10,956 bases of DNA from an uncultured Collinsella sp. (GTDB lineage: Bacteria; Actinomycetota; Coriobacteriia; Coriobacteriales; Coriobacteriaceae), in assembly GCA_900549355.1 (NCBI GenBank), contig UROA01000066.1, positions 1 to 10,956 of the forward strand. The letters run 5' to 3'. The notes beneath the pieces were generated by a model. That model did no database searches. It saw nothing but the letters and a program-made list of their open reading frames with translations, and was not told where the DNA came from. Shown here in pieces: positions 1 through 5,140 of this stretch. The stretch's first letter is position 1; every line of letters begins with the position of its first letter. The position numbers were made by a program, and so were the translations under genes.

Positions 1-2
1 CT

Positions 3-1085
3 GAGGCGGTGGAGGCCGCCACCAGCCAGGAGGGCTACCGCTATGTGCTGGGGTCGGTGCTCAACCAGGTGCTGCAGGCGGCCGAGGGCAACGCCGCGGA
101 CGGCGCCGCCTACCCCCAGATCATCAACATCGCCTTCCAGATGGCATTTGCCATGATCACGGCTGCTATCGTCACGGGCAGCCTGGCCGGCCGCGTCAAG
201 TTTGGTGCCATGACGGCCTTCCTGGGCATTTGGCTGCTCGCGGTCTATGTGCCGCTCGCCCACATGGTCTGGGGCGGCGAGGGCTCCTTTATCGGCGACA
301 TCATCGGCGCGCTCGACTTTGCCGGCGGCGACGTAGTACACATTTCGTCCGGTCTCACGGGCCTGATTCTCTGCTTAATGCTCGGCCGTCGTCGTGGCTT
401 TGGCATGGTGAGCTATCGTCCGCATAACGTGCCGTTTGTGGCGCTGGGCGCCGGTCTGCTTTGGTTTGGCTGGTTTGGCTTTAACGGCGGCAGCGAGTTT
501 AAGGCCGATGCCGTGGCGGCACTCGCCATCCTCAACACTGTGACGGCCAGCGCGGCGGGCATGGTCTCGTGGCTTGCCGTCGAGCGCGTGCACACCGGTC
601 GGCCCACGCTGGTGGGTGCCAGCACCGGTCTGGTTGCAGGCCTTGTGGTGGTCACGCCGGGTGCGGGCTTTGTCGAGCCGTGGGCAGCGCTGGTCATGGG
701 CCTGATCGTCTCGCCTGTCTGCTACTTGGCCATCAGTCATCTCAAGACCAAGTTTGGCTACGACGATGCACTCGACGCGTTCGGTTGCCACGGTATCGGC
801 GGCATCTTGGGCGGCGTGCTCACGGGCCTGTTCTGTGTGCCGGAGCTCTCGTGGACCGGTAAGGGCGGCCTGTTCTACACGGGCGACGTGTCGCTGCTCA
901 TCTCGCAGATTTTGGGCATTGTGGTGACGGTTGCTATTGTGCTGGTGCTCGATTTGGTGATCGCCGCGGTGGTCAAGGCGCTGCTCCACGGCAGCCTGCG
1001 TGTGGACGAGGCGGACGAGGCGCTGGGCCTGGATGCGAGTCAGCACGGCGAGAGCGCGTATCCCTCCTTCTCGGGACTTGACTAG
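3..1085 (+). CDS. amtB: Ammonium transporter (Amt/AmtB family), 5' truncated by the window edge
   Basis: Trimeric inner-membrane channel that brings ammonium into the cell. The frame is open to the window edge, and TM1-TM2 of the usual roughly 400-430-residue protein are missing. The GTG at 9 is therefore an internal codon rather than the true start. Counting from that GTG: the Phe gate residues match F47 and F158, the external ammonium site matches W88 (HMVWGG) and S162 (FNGGS), the structural Asp is D103 (ALDFAGG), and the twin pore histidines are H111 (VVHIS) and H261 (FGCHGIGG). The C-terminal LRVDEADEALGLDASQHGESAYP segment matches the conserved cytoplasmic tail through which PII proteins control the gate. 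All residues needed for conduction appear present. The PII gene follows in the same orientation, the classic amtB-glnK pairing, so the two are probably co-transcribed and raised under nitrogen limitation. Confidence 0.96.
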   Translation, partial: EAVEAATSQEGYRYVLGSVLNQVLQAAEGNAADGAAYPQIINIAFQMAFAMITAAIVTGSLAGRVKFGAMTAFLGIWLLAVYVPLAHMVWGGEGSFIGDIIGALDFAGGDVVHISSGLTGLILCLMLGRRRGFGMVSYRPHNVPFVALGAGLLWFGWFGFNGGSEFKADAVAALAILNTVTASAAGMVSWLAVERVHTGRPTLVGASTGLVAGLVVVTPGAGFVEPWAALVMGLIVSPVCYLAISHLKTKFGYDDALDAFGCHGIGGILGGVLTGLFCVPELSWTGKGGLFYTGDVSLLISQILGIVVTVAIVLVLDLVIAAVVKALLHGSLRVDEADEALGLDASQHGESAYPSFSGLD

Positions 1086-1086
1086 C

Positions 1087-1196
1087 GGCACGGCTTTCCC
1101 AGGCACCCGACCTTGCCCCTCAAACCGTCGCTTGCGTACCGAAGTACGCGGCGCTCCTCTTTCGGGGCAATCTCGGGCACCTGGAAAACCCGTGTC
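1087..1196. repeat. Long imperfect palindrome between amtB and the PII gene
   Basis: Arms of 33 nt (1087-1119 and 1164-1196) are complementary at about 27 of 33 positions. The 44-nt central region contains a perfect 6-bp hairpin, GCGTAC-CGAA-GTACGC (1134-1149). The stem begins one base after the amtB stop codon. No T-tract follows, so this is not a standard intrinsic terminator. It could be an mRNA processing or stabilising structure that gives amtB and the PII gene different transcript levels, or a dispersed palindromic element of the genome. The sequence alone does not decide between these. Confidence 0.7.
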
Positions 1197-1241
1197 ATGT
1201 GAAGGACAATCAATTTCTTTTATTAAAGAGAGGAATTCATT

Positions 1242-1580
1242 ATGAAAAAGATCACGGCTATCGTGCGCCAGGAGAAGCTTGAGGTTCTTAAGGACGCGCT
1301 GTTTGCTGCCGATGTTCGCGGTATGACTATCAACCAGGTGCAGGGTTGCGGCGCACAGCATGGCTGGAAGGAATATGTGCGCGGCAACGAGTTGCTTGTC
1401 AACACGATCCCTAAGGTGCAGTTCACCCTCATCTGCGCCGACGAGCACGTCGACGGCATTGTCGAGATTATCTGCAACGCCGCTCGCACCGGTGCCGTCG
1501 GTGACGGCAAGATTTGGGTCGAGCCGGTCGAAGAAGTCATCCGCATCCGTACCGGCGAGCACGGCTCCGCCGCGGTGTAG
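1242..1580 (+). CDS. glnK: P-II family nitrogen regulatory protein lacking Tyr51
   Basis: A 112-residue trimeric signalling protein that reads ATP/ADP and 2-oxoglutarate and binds AmtB and other nitrogen targets through its T-loop. Length and N-terminus (MKKITAIVR) are standard, and the start has a good ribosome-binding site (AGAGAGG, about 8 nt upstream). Visible nucleotide-site residues are Q39, K58, the GDGK motif at 87-90, and R101/R103 in RIRTGE. The T-loop (about 37-55) reads GCGAQHGWKEYVRGNELLVN. Against E. coli GlnB, position 51, the uridylylation (or actinobacterial adenylylation) tyrosine, is Leu, and position 46 is Val. A tyrosine is present at 45. Control by nucleotide and 2-oxoglutarate binding should remain, while Tyr51 modification cannot occur. 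Linkage to amtB favours the GlnK name, but GlnB and GlnK cannot be separated by sequence alone. Confidence 0.95.
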   Translation: MKKITAIVRQEKLEVLKDALFAADVRGMTINQVQGCGAQHGWKEYVRGNELLVNTIPKVQFTLICADEHVDGIVEIICNAARTGAVGDGKIWVEPVEEVIRIRTGEHGSAAV

Positions 1581-1594
1581 GATCGACCACCTGT

Positions 1595-1646
1595 CATCCG
1601 CAACGTTAAAATGCTGCAATGAGGCACAAGACTTGCGTTGCGGATG
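1595..1646 (+). promoter_or_regulatory. 11-bp perfect inverted repeat upstream of tetR
   Basis: CATCCGCAACG (1595-1605) is repeated exactly as its reverse complement CGTTGCGGATG (1636-1646), 30 nt apart. The right arm ends just before the purine-rich segment (GGATGGACGG) that would serve as ribosome-binding site for the ATG at 1655, so in a read-through transcript from the PII gene this hairpin would partly mask tetR translation. A TAAAAT box at 1607-1612 lies inside the loop. Initiation from it (TSS near 1619) would remove the left arm. It may instead be a DNA operator. Confidence 0.5.
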
Positions 1647-1654
1647 GACGGATT

Positions 1655-2317
1655 ATGGGTCGTAATAAATATCCCGAGGAGACGGTCGCGAAGATTCTCG
1701 ACGCGGCGCTGGAGCTATTCTGCGCACAGGGTTATGAGGGGACGAGCATTCAAGATATCGTCGACCGCCTCGATGGCATGACCAAGGGTGCTATCTATCA
1801 TCACTTTAAGAGCAAAGAAGAGATTTTCAACGCCGCATTTGATCGGGCAATGGCTCCGATTGTTGAGCGCCGCCGCGCGACACTCGGTGCTGGCAATATG
1901 ACGGGAGCCCAAAAGCTCAAACGACTTTATGCGCCCGAGTCCGTCGTTCCGCAAATCGATCTATGGGCTCGCATGCATCCTGCGGCAGATCCGGTAAAAA
2001 GCTCGCGGCTGCTGGCGATGCAGTACCAAGGTTCGTTTGACGAGTCGGCCGATGGCTATCTCCTGCCAGTGATCGAGGAGGGCATCGCCGACGGCTCCAT
2101 TGCGTGTGCATGCCCACGCGAAGCGGCGGAGGCGGTATCGTTGTTGGCGAATCTTTGGCTGTTGCCGCTGTTCCGTCCGCTTGAGAACAAGGGTCGAATG
2201 CTCGCTCGCGCGCAATGTTTGGCGCAGATGGCGGCCGCGGTGGGGCTCGATTTGGGTAATGAAGTGCTCCAGACAACGGCTCAGATATGGGACGTATGGA
2301 ACCGTGCTGGGTGGTAA
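1655..2317 (+). CDS. TetR/AcrR-family transcriptional regulator, probable repressor of the adjacent MFS gene
   Basis: A 220-residue DNA-binding repressor typical of the family (about 190-230). The N-terminal three-helix domain is clear: EETVAKILDAALELFCAQGYEGTSIQDIV, followed by the recognition-helix signature MTKGAIYHHFKSKEEIF at about residues 42-58. The C-terminal helical ligand-binding domain is not specific enough to name a ligand. The start at 1655 (MGRNKYPEE) is chosen because the family usually begins close to this point and a purine-rich GGATGGACGG precedes it. An in-frame ATG at 1619 would add MRHKTCVADGRI. It lacks a Shine-Dalgarno but lies 7 nt after a TAAAAT box, so a leaderless start there cannot be excluded. 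The gene is followed by a terminator and two dyad sites in front of the MFS transporter, the usual arrangement of a regulator with the efflux pump it controls. Confidence 0.93.
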   Translation: MGRNKYPEETVAKILDAALELFCAQGYEGTSIQDIVDRLDGMTKGAIYHHFKSKEEIFNAAFDRAMAPIVERRRATLGAGNMTGAQKLKRLYAPESVVPQIDLWARMHPAADPVKSSRLLAMQYQGSFDESADGYLLPVIEEGIADGSIACACPREAAEAVSLLANLWLLPLFRPLENKGRMLARAQCLAQMAAAVGLDLGNEVLQTTAQIWDVWNRAGW

Positions 2318-2318
2318 T

Positions 2319-2339
2319 ATAGATACTGACGGTATGTAA
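2319..2339. promoter_or_regulatory. Candidate TetR operator 1 (dyad)
   Basis: The half sites ATAGATAC and GTATGTAA flank a 5-bp spacer (TGACG). The site matches the downstream dyad at 2384-2404 in spacing and in 7 of 8 bases of each half. It starts just after the tetR stop codon. The repetition of the same dyad on both sides of the terminator suggests a single protein, most simply the adjacent TetR, binds both. Confidence 0.55.
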
Positions 2340-2348
2340 TTGATTTGT

Positions 2349-2372
2349 AAGGGTAGCCACGGCTGCCCTTTT
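2349..2372 (+). terminator. Rho-independent terminator of tetR
   Basis: AAGGGTAGC pairs with GGCTGCCCTT across a tiny loop to give a stem of about 9-10 bp (one T.G wobble), and the stem runs into TTTT at 2369-2372. It separates the tetR transcript from the MFS gene, which therefore needs its own promoter. Confidence 0.75.
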
Positions 2373-2383
2373 CAAGTCATTAA

Positions 2384-2404
2384 ATACATACTAATGGTAT
2401 GTAT
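2384..2404. promoter_or_regulatory. Candidate TetR operator 2, perfect 8-5-8 dyad before the MFS gene
   Basis: ATACATAC and GTATGTAT are exact reverse complements separated by TAATG. The dyad lies between the terminator and the ribosome-binding site of the transporter (start 2418), where it would cover the core promoter. I see no strong -35/-10 pair here, so promoter position is not assigned. TetR proteins commonly bind 15-25-bp dyads of this type. Confidence 0.7.
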
Positions 2405-2417
2405 AGGGGGCAGGCTT

Positions 2418-3680
2418 ATGGCTGGAATGCGGAGGAGTAGCGTCTCGTTGACGCAAAAAACAGTGCAATCTATCAGGCTTTTCGGTCTTCTTGTTGCACA
2501 GCTGTGCGCGTATTCGATGTTGTCGGCACTGTGCTTTGCGTGTCCGCTTTACTTGTTCGACTGCAGCGGCTCATCAACGTTATATGGTGCCGTCGCGGCG
2601 ATAGCGTTCGTGCCGGGCGTGCTTGCGACTCCGGCTGGCGGAATCTTGGCGGATCGCGGAAGTCATCGCGGGGCCCTTGTGGTGCTCGGCATTGTTCTGA
2701 TGGCTGCATCACTGTTGTTTATCCCCATGAAGCGTTCGCTGCCTCTTGCCGTTGTCGTGGTAGCAATGCTTTGCGTCCAATATGGCATCCAATCGCTGCT
2801 GAAACCGATGCTTCAAATTGAGACGGTGCGCATGACGGGCCCAGAAAAGGTTGAGCGTGCCACTGCGTTGGTCTCGCAGATAACCATGGCGAGCAATATC
2901 TTGGGGCCTGTAGTCGGGACGGCAGTCTATGGGTGCTTTGGTATCGATGCTCTATGCGAAACCGCGGCGTTGACGTTTGCGATGTCAGCCCTACTGTTCG
3001 GGGGCGCACTCAAGCAAAATGCCTCATCTGGAATGACAGGGGACAGTACGACTTGCTCGACATGCCGAAGCGATTTTCGGGAGTCGATTCGGTACCTGTT
3101 TCAAAACGCATCATTGCTCGTTGTGTTTTTGCTTGCGGCTATTTTGAACCTTGCGTTAGTTGGGTTAACGATTGGTGCTCCCGTTATTGTTGCAAAGCAT
3201 CTCGGAATGCAATCATCCTTTGTTGGGATTATTGAGGTGGCTATGGGCTTAGGTGGTCTTGTCGGCAGTGGTTTGGTCGGTATTTGGCCGCATCGTTTTT
3301 CCTTCAAGGGCATATGTCGATATATTGCGATGATTTGTTTTGGAGTCGTACCGATTATTGTCACGCTACTGAGCGGTCCTGATGAATTAGCGTTTGCCGC
3401 GCTTGCGGCCGGCTCGGCATGGGTCATGGCGTGGGCAAGCATTGCATCGGTCGAAATCGTTTCATTTGTTCAGCGGTCAGCGCCAAAGGAACTCTGCGGA
3501 AAAGTGCTGGCACTCGTTTATATGATGCTTTCCTGTGCAACGCCTATTGGCCAATTGGTTTACGGGCTCGCATATGATCGATGGACACCGGCGATTGTGT
3601 TCGCAGGCATGTTGGCGGTGCTGACGTTGACGACGGCGCTGTTTTATCGGCTGAAAAGTCGCTTGTGGCGATTGTCTTAA
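2418..3680 (+). CDS. Major facilitator superfamily transporter, probable drug/xenobiotic efflux
   Basis: A 420-residue integral membrane protein with alternating hydrophobic segments consistent with about 12 transmembrane helices in two halves, split by a polar loop at about residues 200-220 (KQNASSGMTGDSTTCSTCRSDFRES). The loop between TM2 and TM3 carries an MFS motif A-like GGILADRGSHR. The overall pattern resembles the MFS_3/EntS-like exporters. The start ATG at 2418 is preceded by GGGGGCAGG. Upstream in-frame codons (a TTG at 2340) would run through the terminator and operator and are rejected. Base composition is visibly less GC-rich than in neighbouring genes, with many TTT, ATT and GTT codons, which fits acquisition together with tetR. 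The substrate cannot be read from the sequence. Export of a toxic compound sensed by the adjacent TetR is the simplest role. Confidence 0.9.
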   Translation: MAGMRRSSVSLTQKTVQSIRLFGLLVAQLCAYSMLSALCFACPLYLFDCSGSSTLYGAVAAIAFVPGVLATPAGGILADRGSHRGALVVLGIVLMAASLLFIPMKRSLPLAVVVVAMLCVQYGIQSLLKPMLQIETVRMTGPEKVERATALVSQITMASNILGPVVGTAVYGCFGIDALCETAALTFAMSALLFGGALKQNASSGMTGDSTTCSTCRSDFRESIRYLFQNASLLVVFLLAAILNLALVGLTIGAPVIVAKHLGMQSSFVGIIEVAMGLGGLVGSGLVGIWPHRFSFKGICRYIAMICFGVVPIIVTLLSGPDELAFAALAAGSAWVMAWASIASVEIVSFVQRSAPKELCGKVLALVYMMLSCATPIGQLVYGLAYDRWTPAIVFAGMLAVLTLTTALFYRLKSRLWRLS

Positions 3681-3739
3681 CGTGCTGGGGCACCGTGAAT
3701 TTGTGGAGGCGGTGGTACGCCGCGCCGGGACGGCATTGT

Positions 3740-3767
3740 TTGGGCGTGCCTCTCCTTCGTCTACAAT
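3740..3767 (+). promoter_or_regulatory. Possible promoter of the HAD phosphatase gene
   Basis: A good -10 box, TACAAT (3762-3767), lies 16 bp after a weak -35 match, TTGGGC (3740-3745). TTGTTT at 3736 is an alternative with a poor 20-bp spacing. The -10 box overlaps the loop of the large inverted repeat, so a transcript started here would begin inside the palindrome. Confidence 0.4.
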
Positions 3768-3795
3768 ATCGTGCAGACGAAGGAGAGGCATGCCC
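3742..3795 (+). promoter_or_regulatory. 21-bp inverted repeat covering the RBS and start of the HAD gene
   Basis: Arms 3742-3762 and 3775-3795 are complementary at 20 of 21 positions, and the only exception (G3746 with T3791) is a wobble pair in RNA. T3741-A3796 can extend the stem to 22 bp. The loop is 12 nt (3763-3774). The right arm contains AAGGAGAGG, the ribosome-binding site, and the ATG at 3790. If transcribed in full the hairpin would lock translation of the gene. If transcription starts in the loop, the repeat would act only as a DNA site. Confidence 0.8.
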
Positions 3796-4653
3796 ATGAT
3801 CAAGATGTTTGCGAGCGACTTAGACGGAACGCTGTTGAATGCCCTGCACGAGGCAGACGGGACCATTCGCCGTGCCATTCGCGAGCTGACCGAGGCCGGC
3901 CTGCATGTGGTTCCCGCGACCGGACGCTCGACGCTGCCGATCGGCGAGCATGGCTTCACAGGTCTGGCACTCGACGCCTGCTGCTCCAACGGATCCATCG
4001 TGCGTGACAGCCATGGTGAGGTGCTCAAGACCTGGACCATCGACCCGCAGGTTACCGAGGAGCTGCTCAAGGCGTTCCCGGACATTTGCTTCGACTGCTC
4101 CACGCCCGACGGCATGTTCTCGAGCGGCTCGTTCGAGATGCACCAGGCTGGTTTTAAGAAGGACAGCCCCATCAAGCGCATCGTGATGCGTGGCATGCGT
4201 GCACGTGGCGGGTATCACGAGGAACAGTATTTCGACCAGTCGATCGGTGACATCCTGCGCCACGATGTGTGCAAGATCAACTGCCGCGTGACCTCGCCCG
4301 AGCTGGAGCGCGACCTTAAAGCGTATCTTGCCGAGCGCTCGGACCGCGTGGTCAACGCGCCGTTTGATCCGGTGATGTTCGAGATCACGGACGTGGCGTG
4401 CAACAAGGGCGAGAGTGTGGCCTGGCTGGCGGGCTACTACGGTATTGCCGAGGACGAGGTCGCGGTTTACGGCGACGGCGGTAACGACATTGCCATGCTC
4501 AAGCGTTTCCGCCACAGCTATGCCACCAAGAATGGCAGTGACGCGGCCAAGACCGCCGCGAGCGCGACTATCGGCAGCTGCATGGTCCACGCCGTTCCCA
4601 AACACATGCTCGCCACCATGCACAAGCAAAACTCCCGCACCGTCATCGAATGA
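3796..4653 (+). CDS. Cof-type HAD-superfamily (IIB) hydrolase
   Basis: A 285-residue cytoplasmic Mg-dependent phosphatase of the Cof/YidA group, which hydrolyses sugar phosphates, nucleotides or similar metabolites. All four HAD motifs are visible: motif I DLDGT with nucleophile D8 and D10, motif II T42 in ATGRS, motif III K204 in NKGES, and motif IV GDGGND with D227 and D231. The region between motifs II and III, about residues 80-185, is the C2 cap that selects the substrate. The start at 3796 (MIKMFASDLDGT) is chosen because AAGGAG lies 10 nt upstream. The ATG at 3790 (adds Met-Pro) is equally in frame but only 4 nt from the same site. Longer in-frame starts would run through the palindrome and add sequence foreign to the family. 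Substrate is unknown. Confidence 0.93.
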   Translation: MIKMFASDLDGTLLNALHEADGTIRRAIRELTEAGLHVVPATGRSTLPIGEHGFTGLALDACCSNGSIVRDSHGEVLKTWTIDPQVTEELLKAFPDICFDCSTPDGMFSSGSFEMHQAGFKKDSPIKRIVMRGMRARGGYHEEQYFDQSIGDILRHDVCKINCRVTSPELERDLKAYLAERSDRVVNAPFDPVMFEITDVACNKGESVAWLAGYYGIAEDEVAVYGDGGNDIAMLKRFRHSYATKNGSDAAKTAASATIGSCMVHAVPKHMLATMHKQNSRTVIE

Positions 4654-4682
4654 TGTGACAAAGGGATAGCCCCTTTGTCACA
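4654..4682. repeat. Palindromic repeat, copy 1 (TGTGACAAAGGG family)
   Basis: TGTGACAAAGGG and CCCTTTGTCACA form a perfect 12-bp stem with a 5-nt loop (ATAGC), beginning directly after the HAD stop codon. No T-run follows on either side, so it is not a canonical intrinsic terminator, although it may still shape the 3' end of the HAD mRNA. A second near-identical copy lies at 5090-5118, which marks it as a dispersed REP-like element. Confidence 0.8.
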
Positions 4683-4715
4683 GTTGACGCTGGTCTCTTG
4701 AAATACGAACAAACA

Positions 4716-4745
4716 TTCGCATACCTAACTGCGCTTTGATAGAAT
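4716..4745 (+). promoter_or_regulatory. Candidate promoter of the small membrane-peptide gene
   Basis: An extended -10, TGATAGAAT (TG at 4737-4738, TAGAAT 4740-4745), follows TTCGCA (4716-4721) at 18 bp. The expected start near 4752 leaves a leader of about 58 nt ahead of the ATG at 4810. Confidence 0.5.
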
Positions 4746-4774
4746 CGGTATCGTTGACGGCAGTTCCATGTGCC

Positions 4775-4809
4775 GGGCAGCGCCCTCCATCCGATGGGAG
4801 GTGATGCCC
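4775..4809 (+). promoter_or_regulatory. Leader hairpin sequestering the Shine-Dalgarno of the small ORF
   Basis: CCTCCAT (4784-4790) pairs with ATGGGAGG (4794-4801, one bulged G) around a CCG loop, and GGGCA (4775-4779) pairs with TGCCC (4805-4809) as an outer stem. The structure ends at the base before the ATG and buries the very strong site GGAGGTGAT. Leader structures that hide the ribosome-binding site are usual in type I toxin mRNAs. Confidence 0.55.
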
Positions 4810-4935
4810 ATGACCGATTTGATTGATTTCGTGAGACTTCTGACCGCTTTGGTCTCGTTCTTCACGGCGCTTGTCGGCCTTTCCGAGGCACTCAAGCAGC
4901 GTTCGAAGCGCAACAGAAGGGGTCGCCGCCGCTAA
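4810..4935 (+). CDS. 41-residue hydrophobic peptide with basic tail, possible type I toxin
   Basis: The peptide begins MTDLIDFVRLLTALVSFF, has one hydrophobic segment at about residues 4-24 and ends in a strongly basic tail (KQRSKRNRRGRRR). It is supported as a gene by an almost ideal Shine-Dalgarno, GGAGGTGAT, with an 8-nt spacer from GGAGG to the ATG, and by a plausible promoter. An in-frame ATG at 4804 overlaps the ribosome-binding site and is rejected. Size and layout (short N-terminus, single membrane helix, cationic C-terminus) resemble TxpA/Fst/holin-like type I toxins, which sit in the membrane and are silenced by an antisense RNA. I do not recognise a specific family match. It could also be a small membrane protein of other function. 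Confidence 0.6.
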   Translation: MTDLIDFVRLLTALVSFFTALVGLSEALKQRSKRNRRGRRR

Positions 4936-4956
4936 GGCGTTGACCCCCTAATGCAA

Positions 4957-4995
4957 ACAACGGCGCTGCCCAGCTTTCCAGAACTTGGGCTGCCG
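4957..4995. other. Imperfect hairpin downstream of the small ORF
   Basis: CGGC...GCCCA on the left can pair with TGGGC...GCCG on the right, with a small internal loop and a 13-nt loop region between. On the + strand it lies at the probable 3' end of the small mRNA, with no good U-tract. On the - strand it would be close to the 5' end of the candidate antisense RNA. Folding is by eye. Confidence 0.4.
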
Positions 4996-5003
4996 TCGAC
5001 ACT

Positions 5004-5032
5004 ATTCTACCCACGAATGACATTTTGAACAA
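5004..5032 (-). promoter_or_regulatory. Candidate antisense promoter facing the small ORF
   Basis: Read on the - strand: TTGTTC (5032-5027), exactly 17 bp, then TAGAAT (5009-5004). A start near 4997 would send a transcript leftwards through the hairpin and across the 3' end of the small ORF, the arrangement seen in txpA/RatA-type toxin-antitoxin loci. The -35 match is only partial. Confidence 0.4.
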
Positions 5033-5089
5033 TTGGCAATGCCGCTTCAAAAGCCAGGCACAACTGGCACAACCTAGGCGGTCGCTGAA

Positions 5090-5118
5090 TGTGACAGAGG
5101 GACTGCCCCTTTGTCACA
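5090..5118. repeat. Palindromic repeat, copy 2 (TGTGACAAAGGG family)
   Basis: TGTGACAGAGGG and CCCTTTGTCACA pair over 12 positions (one G.T) around the 5-nt loop ACTGC. Right arm, loop size and stem length are identical to the copy at 4654-4682, with 407 bp between them. The two copies bracket the small-peptide locus. Confidence 0.8.
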
Positions 5119-5140
5119 TCCAAAATATTGCCTTTACGTG

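Noticed and set aside
9..11. GTG as start of amtB
   Set aside because: The frame stays open to the window edge, and the protein would lack TM1 and TM2, so the true start lies outside the window.
375..1619. 414-codon frame on the - strand across amtB and the PII gene
   Set aside because: It overlaps two clear conserved genes and the spacer palindrome, and its translation has no family features.
3681..3735. Short GC-rich complementary words (GGCG...CGCC) after the MFS stop
   Set aside because: A stem of only about 4 bp without a T-tract is not enough to call a terminator.
3682..3795. N-terminal extension of the HAD protein from the upstream ATG
   Set aside because: It would translate through the inverted repeat. 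The ribosome-binding site and family N-terminus place the start at 3790 or 3796.
3477..4196. 239-codon frame on the - strand
   Set aside because: It runs across the end of the MFS gene, the palindrome and the HAD gene. The Ser/Arg/Pro-rich translation has no motif.
4654..4682. Rho-independent terminator of the HAD gene
   Set aside because: The stem is perfect but no T-run follows, and a near-identical copy elsewhere in the window indicates a repeat element. A partial role in termination remains possible.
5053..5073. Small inverted repeat GCCAG-6-CTGGC and tandem GGCACAAC words
   Set aside because: Short, overlapping each other, and with no gene or promoter placed to use them. Likely chance in a GC-rich spacer.
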